Positions 1 through 8,354 of a DNA stretch of 64,000 nucleotides are shown here, one piece after another. A model generated the notes under the pieces. The model had not been told where the DNA came from. It searched no databases and saw nothing but the letters and a program-made list of their open reading frames with translations. Made by a program: the position numbers and the translations under genes. Source of the stretch: Verrucomicrobiaceae bacterium (GTDB taxonomy: Bacteria > Verrucomicrobiota > Verrucomicrobiia > Verrucomicrobiales > Verrucomicrobiaceae); assembly GCA_016795465.1 (NCBI GenBank), contig JAEUHK010000101.1, forward strand, positions 40,307 through 104,306. The letters are read 5' to 3'. How positions within the stretch are numbered: the first letter of the stretch is position 1; the number at the start of each line of letters is the position of its first letter.

Positions 1-46
1 TGGATAGCAAGACAAGGAGGGCGGGAACGGACGCAAATGAAAGAGC

Positions 47-114
47 TGTCATCTGCCGACCTGCTGACCAGGGGATAAATGACAGATTCTTCATCTGCAT
101 GACAGGGGTGTCAT
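47..114. promoter_or_regulatory. TGTCAT/ATGACA repeat cluster upstream of the sulfatase gene
   Basis: Four copies of one hexamer lie ahead of the first gene: TGTCAT at 47-52, ATGACA at 79-84 and 99-104, and TGTCAT at 109-114. The two ATGACA copies are 20 bp apart, about two helical turns, and the last two form an inverted pair. This looks like a transcription-factor site. CTGTCA resembles half a Pho box, which would suit a phosphate-linked envelope enzyme, but the spacing does not match the usual 11-bp Pho repeat, so the regulator is unknown. Confidence 0.35.
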
Positions 115-163
115 TCGGCAAACACGGTCTGTGGCTGATGGTGTTGTTTCACCCATTCACACG

Positions 164-2149
164 ATGCCTATCCCTCCATTACCTCCCGCGCTCGTCTCTC
201 GTTTCTTGCCGCGCTCAGTGCTGGGGCGAGGAGCATTCATGGTCGTCTGCCTGTTTCTTGCCATCGCCTTCCTTACCCGCCTAGCACTGCTGTTTCAGGC
301 ACGGCATGAGGTGGCATGGGATGTTTCGCTGATCAGTGCGTTTGGCTTCGGCCTTTGGTATGACCTGCTGGCAGCTTGCTATGCGGTGGTGCCGTGGATT
401 CTGCTCACGATGCTGCTGCCCGCAGCACTTTGGCGTAGCAAGACGGCGAAGTGGATCGTGGCAGTGCTTTTGGGACTGTATGCCGTGGTGCTGATCTTCA
501 TCGGTGTGTCGGAGTGGTTCTTCTGGGACGAGTTTCAGGTGCGGTTCAATTTCATCGCGGTGGACTACCTCGTCTTCACCCAGGAGGTGATCGACAACAT
601 CCAGGAGTCCTATCCGATGCCGCTGATTTTCGCCGGGCTGTGGCTGGTGGCTGCGGGTCTCGTGTGGCTGATGTGGCGGCTGGGGGCCGTGCGCTGGATC
701 AGCCAGGGGGATGCCGCGTGGCGGCGGCGCGTTGTTCCCATCTTGGCTGCCACGATCATTGTGGTGGGCATCTCCAATGTCTGTAGCCAGTCTCAGCTCC
801 CGCGTTTCGCGGATGAATTCAACCGGGAGCTGGCGAAGGACGGGCCGTATGCCTTTTGCGCCGCGTTTTGGGAGAGCGAGATCGACTTCGAGCGCTTCTA
901 CCTCAAGCAGGACACCGAGGTGGCGCTAGCTCGCGCTAAAAAGTTACTCACCCTCTCCGACACACCGCCCGTGAGCGATGATCCGCACGATCTGCGTCGT
1001 CTCATCACACACACAGGGCAGGAAAAGCGGCACAACATTGTATTCATCTCTGTGGAGAGTCTCAGTGCCATTTTTTTGAAGCAGTTCAGCGCGGAGGTCG
1101 GAGCCCAGGCCGGACTGATGCCCCGTCTCGACCGCATCGCGGATGAAGGTCTTTTGTTCACCAATCTCTATGCCACCGGCACCCGCACCGTCCGGGGTTT
1201 GGAGGCGCTTACACTCAGCGTGCCGCCCACACCGGGTCAGTCGATTGTGTGGCGGCCGAAAAACACGAATCTGTTCACGGTTGGCTCCGTCTTCCGCAGC
1301 CGTGGCTATGACACGAGCTATGTGTATGGCGGTGATGCGATGTTCGACAACATGAACACCTACTTTTCCAGGAACGGCTACCGCGTGGTTGATCGTGGCA
1401 CAAAATCGCAGCAGGACATCACCTTTCAAAATGCCTGGGGCGTGGCGGATGAGGATGCCTTCCGCTGGGCCACGCAGGAGGCTGATGCCGATTATGCTGC
1501 CAGCAAACCGTTCTTCATGCATGTGATGACGGTCTCCAACCACCGCCCGTTCACCTTTCCAGCAGGCCGCATTGATCTGCCACAAGGCAGCCGTGAAGCC
1601 GCTGTCAAATACACCGACTGGTGCATCGGTGATTTCTTGGAAAAGGCGAAGTCAAAGCCCTGGTTCTCCAACACTCTCTTCGTCATCGTGGCGGATCATT
1701 GCCACGGCAGTGCTGGTCGCACCGAGCTGGATGTGACCAAGTATCACATTCCCTGCATCATTTGGAATCCGCAGATCATCCAGCCGCGTGCCTATGACCA
1801 CCTGTGCAGCCAGATTGATGTTGCTCCGACTCTCTTCGGGCTGATGAACTGGAGCTACACCACGCGCTCCTTCGGCCAGGATGTGCTATCTCCCGGTTAC
1901 ACTTCGGATCATGAGCGTATTTTCATCTCCAATTACCAAAAGATCGCCTACATCACCGACGGCACGCTGGCGATGTTGAAGCCGAAGCAGGAGTTCACTC
2001 TTGGCAGGGTGGACCTCAAGCAAGGTTCGTTGGCAAAGGACTCGTCCGCAGCGTCCCAATCGCGCCTCGAAGACAGCATCGCGCTTTATCAATCTGCCTC
2101 ATGGCTATTCCGCAACGGTCATCTTGGAGCGGAAACGGATGTTCCCTGA
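164..2149 (+). CDS. LTA synthase family membrane sulfatase/phosphotransferase
   Basis: About 661 residues when started at the MPIPPL methionine, which puts a basic N-terminus before the first membrane segment; an in-frame ATG at 131 is less likely. Five or six hydrophobic segments fill residues 20-210. They are followed by an alkaline-phosphatase/sulfatase-fold domain from about 290. Recognisable elements are NIVFISVESL near 292-301 (metal-binding Glu region), TGTRTVRG near 338-345 (the family's nucleophile Thr lies in such a motif) and VADHCHG followed by KYHIP (metal-binding Asp/His). This fits the LtaS/OpgB superfamily, which transfers phosphoglycerol or phosphoethanolamine to envelope glycans or lipids outside the membrane. 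A Gram-negative host makes an OpgB-like or lipid-modifying role more likely than teichoic acid synthesis. Substrate unknown. Confidence 0.85.
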   Translation: MPIPPLPPALVSRFLPRSVLGRGAFMVVCLFLAIAFLTRLALLFQARHEVAWDVSLISAFGFGLWYDLLAACYAVVPWILLTMLLPAALWRSKTAKWIVAVLLGLYAVVLIFIGVSEWFFWDEFQVRFNFIAVDYLVFTQEVIDNIQESYPMPLIFAGLWLVAAGLVWLMWRLGAVRWISQGDAAWRRRVVPILAATIIVVGISNVCSQSQLPRFADEFNRELAKDGPYAFCAAFWESEIDFERFYLKQDTEVALARAKKLLTLSDTPPVSDDPHDLRRLITHTGQEKRHNIVFISVESLSAIFLKQFSAEVGAQAGLMPRLDRIADEGLLFTNLYATGTRTVRGLEALTLSVPPTPGQSIVWRPKNTNLFTVGSVFRSRGYDTSYVYGGDAMFDNMNTYFSRNGYRVVDRGTKSQQDITFQNAWGVADEDAFRWATQEADADYAASKPFFMHVMTVSNHRPFTFPAGRIDLPQGSREAAVKYTDWCIGDFLEKAKSKPWFSNTLFVIVADHCHGSAGRTELDVTKYHIPCIIWNPQIIQPRAYDHLCSQIDVAPTLFGLMNWSYTTRSFGQDVLSPGYTSDHERIFISNYQKIAYITDGTLAMLKPKQEFTLGRVDLKQGSLAKDSSAASQSRLEDSIALYQSASWLFRNGHLGAETDVP

Positions 2150-2344
2150 TTTGCAATGAAGCAATGAGCCGCCTGCGAAATCAATCACAGACGGCCCATA
2201 GGGGTGATTGATGTTGTTTAATGCTGCGTGCAGTGACGCAGAGCGCCGCCACAGGATTTGCACACATGCTTGGTGAGGCTGCCGGTCTTCATCATGGCGA
2301 TGACCTGATTTTCGCAGTGGAAATCGGCCAAAAAAACAGATGCT

Positions 2345-2632
2345 ATGAATAAAGAAGATGATGCCTCGTCCGAGGAAGATCCATCCGATCCATCCATGAA
2401 ATCTACCTCACGCTTCTTCACCAAAGTCACCGTCATGGGCATCACGCTCGCGATTGCTCTCTTCGTCTCTGCCGCAATGCCTGCTCAGGCAGCCTATGTG
2501 GTGCAAAAGGCAGCTTCAACAGCCCGCGCCGCCGTCATGCACCTTTGTGAACGATTCTGCGGCAATCATCACCATCATCACGGTCACCGCTGGTGTGGTC
2601 ATGGTGAGGATTACTGGTGTCCTGGGCACTGA
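2345..2632 (+). CDS. Small exported His-rich protein
   Basis: 95 residues; no family recognised. A hydrophobic stretch (roughly residues 28-48, ending SAAMPAQA) looks like a signal peptide with a cleavage site after AQA. If so, the better start may be the internal ATG at 2396, which removes an acidic leader. The short mature part has a run of five His after CGN and a C-terminal pattern of Cys, His and Trp (HRWCGHGEDYWCPGH), as expected for a metal-binding periplasmic peptide. It sits at the edge of the metal-resistance island, facing the leftward genes and ending 8 bp from the CnrX-like gene. Function inferred from composition only. Confidence 0.5.
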   Translation: MNKEDDASSEEDPSDPSMKSTSRFFTKVTVMGITLAIALFVSAAMPAQAAYVVQKAASTARAAVMHLCERFCGNHHHHHGHRWCGHGEDYWCPGH

Positions 2633-2640
2633 GCAGCGGC

Positions 2641-3027
2641 TCAATGCTTGTCCGCGCCTTTCTCCATCGCTTGCATGAAGTGCGCACCGTCCTCAGGGGA
2701 CATCAGGCGGCTGATTTCCTCATGGTGACGGTGCTTATCGTCACGAGTGCGGGCGGGTTTGATGCTGAAGGGGCTGCCGCTGCCGTGGAAGTCGAGTTCG
2801 ATCTGCTTGATGCGCTCGGCCTGCTCGTCGTCGAGGTGGTAAACTGTCTTCCATCCTTCGACGGTTTTGGAAACGGAAGCGTGTTGCTGGTGGAGGGAGG
2901 AAAAGTGGATCACAAGGGCCGGAACTGCGAGGAGCAGGATCGGCACGCCAATGAGCATAGCCTTGTCACGCGGGGACAAAGTGGTCGATGCGATGGCGGC
3001 TTTCTTTTTGCGCGAAGGCTTGCTCAC
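2641..3027 (-). CDS. Membrane-anchored CnrX/Spy-like metal-sensor protein
   Basis: I chose a GTG start at 3027 because it overlaps the stop of the upstream P1B ATPase as GTGA, indicating translational coupling; the longer open frame to 3126 lies inside that gene. The 128-residue product has a Lys/Arg-rich N-terminus, one membrane segment (about residues 22-42) and a periplasmic helical part. That part contains LDDEQAERIKQIELDFHG and EEISRLMSPEDGAHFMQAM, resembling the helical hairpin of CnrX/CzcE-region or Spy/CpxP-like heavy-metal-resistance proteins. Several His residues (HRHHEE) could bind metal. Probably senses or buffers the metal exported by the coupled ATPase. Confidence 0.6.
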   Translation of the reverse strand: MSKPSRKKKAAIASTTLSPRDKAMLIGVPILLLAVPALVIHFSSLHQQHASVSKTVEGWKTVYHLDDEQAERIKQIELDFHGSGSPFSIKPARTRDDKHRHHEEISRLMSPEDGAHFMQAMEKGADKH

Positions 3028-5003
3028 GAAGCACTCGGATTGAGGTTTGTCGTGCCGCCGAGGAGCCGGAGCGCGTTCATAATGACGAGCAGTGTCGCGC
3101 CGGTATCCGCCAGGATGGCGAGCCACAGGCTGGTGTGGCCGGTGAAGGCGAGGATGAGAAAGACGGCCTTCACAGCGAGGGCAAAGGTGATGTTGAACTG
3201 GATGATGCGGAGCGTGCGGCGGCCAAGATGAATGGCCTCGGCCACTCGGGTGAGATCGTCCTGCATGAGAGCCATATCGGCGGTCTCGATGGCGGTGTCG
3301 CTGCCGATGGCACCCATGGCAATGCCCACGCTGGCAAGGGCGAGCGCGGGGGCGTCATTCACGCCGTCGCCGATCATGCCGACGTAGTGATGCTCGGCCA
3401 TGAGGCGGCGGATGTGCTCGATCTTCTGCTCAGGCATGAGGTCGCCATAGGCTTCATCAATGCCTGCGGTGCGCGCGATGGCGTCCACGGTGCGTTGATT
3501 GTCACCGCTGAGCATGACGACTTTTTCGATGCCCGCGTCATGGAGAAGGGTGAGGGCATTGGCGGCCTCGGGGCGGATGGTATCGCCGATGCTGAGGATG
3601 CCGAGGATGGCACCGGCACAGCCTTCATGCGGACTGTGGCCGAGGATGGCGAGGGACTGGCCTTTGTTCTCGATCTCTGTAAGCCGCGCCTCGATCTCCG
3701 GGCTGCACAGGCCCAGCTCATGAGCCATCTTGTGATTGCCGATGAAGTGCGGGTGGCCGTCGATGACGGCGGTGGCTCCACGTCCGGTGACGGATTGATA
3801 CTGTGTGGATTCGTTCCAGGTGATGCTTTTGCTCTGAGCCGCAGCAACGACAGCTTTCGCCAGAGGATGCTCGGAATGTGCGTCGATGGCAGCAGCACGA
3901 CGCATGATTTCTTCTTCAGTGATGTCACCAACAAGAGTGACGCCGGTGACCTGAGGTCGGCCTTGCGTGATGGTGCCGGTCTTGTCCACGGCGAGGGCGC
4001 GGAGCTTGCCCACGGCTTCCAGATAAGCGCCGCCTTTGATGAGCACGCCGCGCCGTGCCAGGGCGGTGAGGCCGGAGACAATGGAAACGGGCGTGGCAAT
4101 GACGAGCGCACAGGGACAGGCGATGACTAGAAGCACAAGGGCGCGATACGTCCACTCCGACCACGCGCCGCCCGTGACCAAGGGCGGCAGCAGGGCAACC
4201 AATAGCGCGACGACAAACACAGCGGGTGTGTAGATGGTGGCGAACTTGTCCACGAAGCGCTGCGTGGGCGCTTTCTGCTCCTCGGCTTCTTCGACCAGTT
4301 TGATGATGCGGGCGAGCGTGGAGTCGCTGGCGGCTTTCGTCACTCGAACGGTGAGAGAACCTTCGCCATTGATCGTGCCCGCGAACACGGTATCGCCGGG
4401 CTTCTTCTCCACCGGCACGGACTCGCCCGTGATGGGCGCTTGATTCACGGCAGAGTCACCCGTGACGACTTCACCATCTAGCGGCACGCTGCTGCCGCTG
4501 CGCACGCTGATCTCCATGCCGACTGCCACTTCTGCCACCGGCACTTCTTTGGAGCTGCCGTCAGCATTTTTGACCAAGGCGGTTTGTGGCGTGAGCTTTA
4601 GCAAGGAGGCGATGGCACGCCGCGCACGGCCCACGCTCCACGATTCCAACAGCTCTGATAGCGCAAAGAGAAAGACCACAGCGGCACCTTCCGCGCCTTC
4701 ACCTACAAGCCATGCGCCACTCACCGCCACGGTCATGAGCACGTTCATGTCGAGCCGCAGTTTCTTGAGTGCTTTGAAGGCCGCAGGAAAAACCAACAAG
4801 CCTCCCGCCAGTGTCGCGAAGGCAAAACAACCCGTGTGCAACATGGATGGCCCTAGCTTGAGCCATTGCAGCAGCATCCCGAGGCCAAGCAGCGCACCGG
4901 ACGCGATGACGAGCGCATTGCGCGGCAGCGATGTTTCATCATGTCCGTGCTCGCATGAGCCACAGGACTTGGATTCGGAGGTGTGGGTGTCTTCGGTGCT
5001 CAT
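3024..5003 (-). CDS. zntA: P1B-type heavy-metal-translocating ATPase (ZntA/CadA-like)
   Basis: 659 residues with the full P-type ATPase core. ITGES (191-195) lies in the actuator domain, ACPCAL around 295-300 is the transmembrane metal site, DKTGT (340-344) carries the phosphorylated Asp, SEHPLA is the P1B HP motif, and GDGVNDAPAL is the hinge. The N-terminus lacks a full HMA domain and has only a CGSCEHGH patch near residues 14-21, so metal loading may use this short ligand cluster. CPC with this architecture fits Zn/Cd/Pb export from the cytoplasm. The gene is first of a two-gene unit with the CnrX-like protein. The symbol reflects family similarity; Zn versus Cd/Co specificity is not settled. 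Confidence 0.9.
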   Translation of the reverse strand: MSTEDTHTSESKSCGSCEHGHDETSLPRNALVIASGALLGLGMLLQWLKLGPSMLHTGCFAFATLAGGLLVFPAAFKALKKLRLDMNVLMTVAVSGAWLVGEGAEGAAVVFLFALSELLESWSVGRARRAIASLLKLTPQTALVKNADGSSKEVPVAEVAVGMEISVRSGSSVPLDGEVVTGDSAVNQAPITGESVPVEKKPGDTVFAGTINGEGSLTVRVTKAASDSTLARIIKLVEEAEEQKAPTQRFVDKFATIYTPAVFVVALLVALLPPLVTGGAWSEWTYRALVLLVIACPCALVIATPVSIVSGLTALARRGVLIKGGAYLEAVGKLRALAVDKTGTITQGRPQVTGVTLVGDITEEEIMRRAAAIDAHSEHPLAKAVVAAAQSKSITWNESTQYQSVTGRGATAVIDGHPHFIGNHKMAHELGLCSPEIEARLTEIENKGQSLAILGHSPHEGCAGAILGILSIGDTIRPEAANALTLLHDAGIEKVVMLSGDNQRTVDAIARTAGIDEAYGDLMPEQKIEHIRRLMAEHHYVGMIGDGVNDAPALALASVGIAMGAIGSDTAIETADMALMQDDLTRVAEAIHLGRRTLRIIQFNITFALAVKAVFLILAFTGHTSLWLAILADTGATLLVIMNALRLLGGTTNLNPSAS

Positions 5004-5119
5004 AAATTAAAGGTGTGAAAAAATGGAGTGCTGCTGAATAGCCGCATTCGCGCTGCGTCTGATTTACACGCCGCTGTTATGCGGCAACGACTCAAACCCA
5101 AACCCAAACCCAACGCATC

Positions 5120-5497
5120 ATGAAAAAGCTCATCACTCTCCTGGCGGTCACTGCCAGCTTCGCCGTCTTCACTCCTGCCGCAGTGCAGGCGGGAGACCGA
5201 CACTCCTCCACTCATGGCAACGGGCACAACTCCGGCCATGGTTCTAGCCACGGCAGCGGGCACAACTCCGGTCATGGTTCCAGCAATCACTACACACCGA
5301 ATCATGGAGGCGGACACAGTTCCAGTCATGGCTCCAGCAGCCACTATACGCCAAGTCATGGCAGCTACGGCGGGCACAGCAGCAACCAGCATTACGTTCC
5401 GAATCCCGGTCATGGCTCCAGCCATCAAAGCGGTAGCCAAGGCCACATCAGCCTGCCGGGATTCCATCTTGATTTTGGCAGCCGTGGCCGTCACTAA
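5120..5497 (+). CDS. Secreted His/Gly/Ser-repeat protein
   Basis: 125 residues. A clear signal peptide (MKKLITLLAVTASFAVFTPAAVQA) precedes a low-complexity mature chain made of HGSS, SGHNSGHGS and HYTPxHG repeats. A longer unit, SSNHYTPNHGGGHSSSHGS, recurs with small changes. The many regularly spaced His residues suggest metal binding outside the inner membrane, in line with the surrounding exporters. It lies divergent from the ATPase unit, with about 110 bp between the starts, so both may share a regulated promoter region. A strong terminator follows at 5529-5563. No named family recognised. Confidence 0.65.
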   Translation: MKKLITLLAVTASFAVFTPAAVQAGDRHSSTHGNGHNSGHGSSHGSGHNSGHGSSNHYTPNHGGGHSSSHGSSSHYTPSHGSYGGHSSNQHYVPNPGHGSSHQSGSQGHISLPGFHLDFGSRGRH

Positions 5498-5528
5498 CCC
5501 AGGGAGTGGATGCCCTGTTTCCAAACAA

Positions 5529-5563
5529 GCCTGCCGGAGAATGGATGCTCCGGCGGGCTTTTT
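5529..5563 (+). terminator. Rho-independent terminator after the His-repeat gene
   Basis: An 11-bp stem, GCCTGCCGGAG (5529-5539) with CTCCGGCGGGC (5548-5558) and one G-T wobble, has an 8-nt loop and is followed by a run of five T. It ends the rightward 5120-5497 transcript and faces the leftward gene that ends at 5599. Confidence 0.85.
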
Positions 5564-5598
5564 GATGGCACCCGGTGGAAAAAAAGGGTTCATGCGAA

Positions 5599-6147
5599 TC
5601 AATCCGTGCCGCCCATGAGTTTTTGGATGCTCGGCGTGCTGTAGGCTTCACCGGCGAGCTTGCCGTCCACAAAGGCCCGCACACCCCAGGCGTGGTAGCG
5701 GACGCCGGTGGCTTCGATGACTTTTGAGCGGGCACGCTTGCCGCTGCCAGTGCGGACTGAATGACGCGGGGTGTAGGTGAAGTTGACGGGCTTGGTCTTG
5801 GCGTCGGCCTTTTTGCCTTGAGCCAGCTCCACGGTCTCTGTGCCGCTGCCATGTTTGATCACCTTGTCCGTGTCGAGGTTGTCGCCAAAGAAGGCCCATT
5901 CGAGCTTCACTGCGGCAGGCTTTTCGAGATGAAAGGCGGTGGCGGAGATTTCGAGCCAGCGGCTCTGCACCTCCTGTGGATTGTTTCCTTTGGGATCGTT
6001 GTGTTCGGTCTTGGCGGCCACCTGGAGCTTGATGACGTTGTCTGCGAGCGCCGCTCCTGTGGTGGTGAGCAGGATACAGATGATGTGGGTGGTGAGTCGG
6101 CGGAGTGAACTCCGGCGGCGTTGGGTGGATGTGGTTTGTGTGTTCAT
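5599..6147 (-). CDS. Secreted protein of unknown function in metal island
   Basis: 182 residues if started at MNTQTTSTQ, which gives an Arg-rich n-region and a hydrophobic core ending TTGAALA, a good signal peptide. The open frame extends to 6189, but those residues would sit before the signal. The mature part reads like a single beta-rich domain: repeated phrases such as AVKLEWAFFGDN, NFTYTPRHSVRTGSG and YHAWGVRAFVDGKLAGEAYS suggest a sandwich fold with an exposed basic strand. Last gene of the long leftward metal-export run that starts at 15985. No catalytic motif seen; function unknown. Confidence 0.6.
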   Translation of the reverse strand: MNTQTTSTQRRRSSLRRLTTHIICILLTTTGAALADNVIKLQVAAKTEHNDPKGNNPQEVQSRWLEISATAFHLEKPAAVKLEWAFFGDNLDTDKVIKHGSGTETVELAQGKKADAKTKPVNFTYTPRHSVRTGSGKRARSKVIEATGVRYHAWGVRAFVDGKLAGEAYSTPSIQKLMGGTD

Positions 6148-6185
6148 GGCGTTTGTGGAAAGAGGAAAGATGCAGATGTGAGAGT

Positions 6186-6677
6186 TCATGGACGCCTGGC
6201 AAAGTCGCAGGCGGACTTCGGTGCTCCGTGGAAGACGATTTTGACGGATGAACCAGACGGTGGCTTTGAAGCGAGCGAGACGGAGTAGCGCGAATAGGAG
6301 AAGCCTATGCGTCTTCCCGATGGAAGTTCGCGTGGCAGATAATCCACAGCGGTGCCTTCGATAGCTTCTCCCCGCGCATTAAGCACGACGACATCGACGT
6401 GGGAGCCTGCCGGCGGATTGAACAAGGAATGCCGTCCTACGAGTCCGAAGACCATGGTGCCAGTGACGCTGCTGCGGACGTGTGCCGAAACAATGGTTCC
6501 ACCCTCATCTGAAACCTTCTCCACAGTGACAGGTAGTTCCCTGCGAGCACCACCGAGCACAAAATCAATCAGTCCATCAGAGCGTTGCGCATGCTGCCAG
6601 ACAGTAGTGGTGCATGAGGAGCAAACCAACAGCACGCTTATGGCAAGCAAATGAATGGTAAGTGAGGTTGAATTCAT
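6186..6677 (-). CDS. Putative lipoprotein
   Basis: 163 residues. MNSTSLTIHLLAISVLLVCSSC is a type II signal with a lipobox-like LVCSSC, so the mature protein probably starts at a lipidated Cys near residue 19 or 22. I start at the ATG at 6677; the longer frame to 7031 covers the next gene and lacks coding character. The mature domain has alternating hydrophobic strands (VTVEKVSDEGGTIVSAHVR, SHVDVVVLNARGEAIEG) typical of a small beta fold. It is placed five bases after the 6683-7054 gene, so they are cotranscribed. Role unknown, probably envelope-associated with the exporters. Confidence 0.6.
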   Translation of the reverse strand: MNSTSLTIHLLAISVLLVCSSCTTTVWQHAQRSDGLIDFVLGGARRELPVTVEKVSDEGGTIVSAHVRSSVTGTMVFGLVGRHSLFNPPAGSHVDVVVLNARGEAIEGTAVDYLPRELPSGRRIGFSYSRYSVSLASKPPSGSSVKIVFHGAPKSACDFARRP

Positions 6678-6682
6678 GACGG

Positions 6683-7054
6683 TCAGGGCTTGAGCGAAGG
6701 CGCGAGCAGCACGATCTGGCGCACGAAATCCGGGCCGATGAGGGGATTGTGCAGCTTGATCTGAACCCTCATGCCGGGTTTGAGATGAGTGGGCAGCGAT
6801 TCCACCTCTCCGTGCCAGAATCTGGCCCATTCGGAGTAAACGAACTGGCGCACGGGGCCACCATCCTGCGCGAAGGTGATCCAGCGGGTGGTGTGATCGA
6901 CGCTTTGGACGACGCCGGTCATGGTGGTGCCCATCGGGCGGATCGCGCTGGCGGTGGATGGCAGCACGAACAGGGAGAACAGTGCGCAGATTATAGCGAC
7001 CGTGGCAGCTCGGGTGAGGAGCCTGCCACACGAAAAAGCGGAGGATGTTTTCAT
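6683..7054 (-). CDS. Small exported OB-like protein after rcnA
   Basis: 123 residues starting at an ATG that overlaps the rcnA stop as ATGA (7051-7054), so it is translationally coupled to the exporter. An N-terminal segment (about residues 10-36, ending STASA) is a signal peptide or anchor. The mature part, with TMTGVVQSVDHTTRWITFAQ and LKPGMRVQIKLHNPLIGPDFVRQI, looks like a small five-strand barrel as in YgiW/DUF5666-type OB proteins. Coupling to rcnA suggests a periplasmic accessory for Ni/Co handling; this is inference. Confidence 0.6.
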   Translation of the reverse strand: MKTSSAFSCGRLLTRAATVAIICALFSLFVLPSTASAIRPMGTTMTGVVQSVDHTTRWITFAQDGGPVRQFVYSEWARFWHGEVESLPTHLKPGMRVQIKLHNPLIGPDFVRQIVLLAPSLKP

Positions 7055-8334
7055 GGTGTGATGTGTTGGTGTGGTTGTGAAAGTCCCTGCCAGCCCTGCC
7101 AAGCCATGAAGGCGGCGAGCAGGACGAGGAGGGCGCAGGAAATGTAGGGAGCGCGGCGCATCCATTCGCCGAAGCCGCTGAATCGCTTCTGAGCGTGATT
7201 CACGCTCCACGCGGCGACGGCTCCAATAGTGACCATCGTCAAGGCGAGGCCGAGGCTGAAGGCGGCGACAAGGGCGAAGCCGAGGACGACTTTCTTGATC
7301 TGCAAACACACGACCAAGATGGTGAAGGCGGCGGGACAAGGCATGAGGCCGCCGGTGATGCCGAACAAGACAATCTGCGGCGTGGTGACGGCTCGGTTGG
7401 CGAAGCGGCGTGCGATGTCCTCGGCATGGGCACGCTCGTGAGCATCCTGGTAGGGATCGTTTTCGTCGTTCACGACCTCCACAGCGGGCGCGGGAGCGAC
7501 AGGCGTCTGGTTGTCAGTCGTGGTTGGGCGATGAAAGCGGAGGCGGTAGGTGTGGGCGTGGTCCTCATGCCCCATCATGAGTGTGGCGGCGAACTCATGC
7601 GGCTCCGGCACGAGGGCCGTGGATTCCCAGAAGGCATCCTGCTCCTCGAACTGAAAGCTCTGCGAGCTGCCGTCCAGCCTGGAGGTTTCCATCGCCATGC
7701 GTGTGCGCTTTGGCATCGGCAGCAGCTCGCCGCTCGCACGACAGGGATGAATGCGAAAGCGTGGCGAGTCTCCAGCGCTGATCTGGATGCGCAGCCAGCC
7801 ATGCCCGGTGTCGAGCATGACGCCTGGGTTCTCCGCCTCCGCACGGCGGAGGGCCAGCGCGGCGAGGCGCTCGTTGCTGATCATTCCCTCCGGAAGGGTG
7901 ATGGTGTGTTGAAAATCCTGAGCCACCACAGTTGCCGGTGCGTGGCTGGAAGGATGGTGGTGGCGTTCCGCGTGCTCGTGCGCCTCCAGGCCCTCCCGCC
8001 GGGTGCGAAGAAACATCCATACGGCCAGCACAAAAATCATCGCGGCAGAAGCGAGGTGGAAGTAAGGCTCGGTGTGCTCGGCGTTCCACTGACCGCCGTA
8101 ATGCAGTGCCAGCGCGGCGAGAATCCAGATGAGCAGCGAGTGTGAAATGGCGGCGGAGAGGCCCAGCAGCACCGCCTGCCAAACAGTGCCACGAATGGCG
8201 ATGATGAAGGCCGCCATCATCGTCTTGGAATGCCCCGGCTCCAGACCATGCAGGGCACCGAGCAGGATCGCGATGGGAATGTAGAGCCACGCATGGGCGC
8301 TGCCACTTTGAATGAGCTGGGTGATGTCTGACAT
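7051..8334 (-). CDS. rcnA: RcnA-like nickel/cobalt efflux transporter
   Basis: 427 residues. The N-terminus, GALHGLEPGHSKTMMAAFI (residues 26-44), is the RcnA/NiCoT signature, where the His and Asp/Glu residues line the metal path. Membrane segments fall at about 17-40, 52-75 and 95-112, followed by a long soluble insertion rich in His (EAHEHAERHHH near 120-130 and HEDHAHTYRLRFH further on). Another set of membrane helices includes GITGGLMPCPAAFTILVV. RcnA proteins have such a His-rich cytoplasmic loop, but this insertion is unusually long, about 180 residues, and contains strand-like sequence resembling a separate domain. Exports Ni2+/Co2+ across the inner membrane. Confidence 0.85.
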   Translation of the reverse strand: MSDITQLIQSGSAHAWLYIPIAILLGALHGLEPGHSKTMMAAFIIAIRGTVWQAVLLGLSAAISHSLLIWILAALALHYGGQWNAEHTEPYFHLASAAMIFVLAVWMFLRTRREGLEAHEHAERHHHPSSHAPATVVAQDFQHTITLPEGMISNERLAALALRRAEAENPGVMLDTGHGWLRIQISAGDSPRFRIHPCRASGELLPMPKRTRMAMETSRLDGSSQSFQFEEQDAFWESTALVPEPHEFAATLMMGHEDHAHTYRLRFHRPTTTDNQTPVAPAPAVEVVNDENDPYQDAHERAHAEDIARRFANRAVTTPQIVLFGITGGLMPCPAAFTILVVCLQIKKVVLGFALVAAFSLGLALTMVTIGAVAAWSVNHAQKRFSGFGEWMRRAPYISCALLVLLAAFMAWQGWQGLSQPHQHITP

Positions 8335-8354
8335 GGTCTGGATAGGTGGCGGGG

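Noticed and set aside
2218..2331. Leftward 37-codon frame ending KHVCKSCGGALRHCTQH
   Set aside because: The Cys/His pattern looks protein-like, but a TTG start is needed, no RBS is seen and it lies antisense to the gap before the His5 gene; not enough support for a gene.
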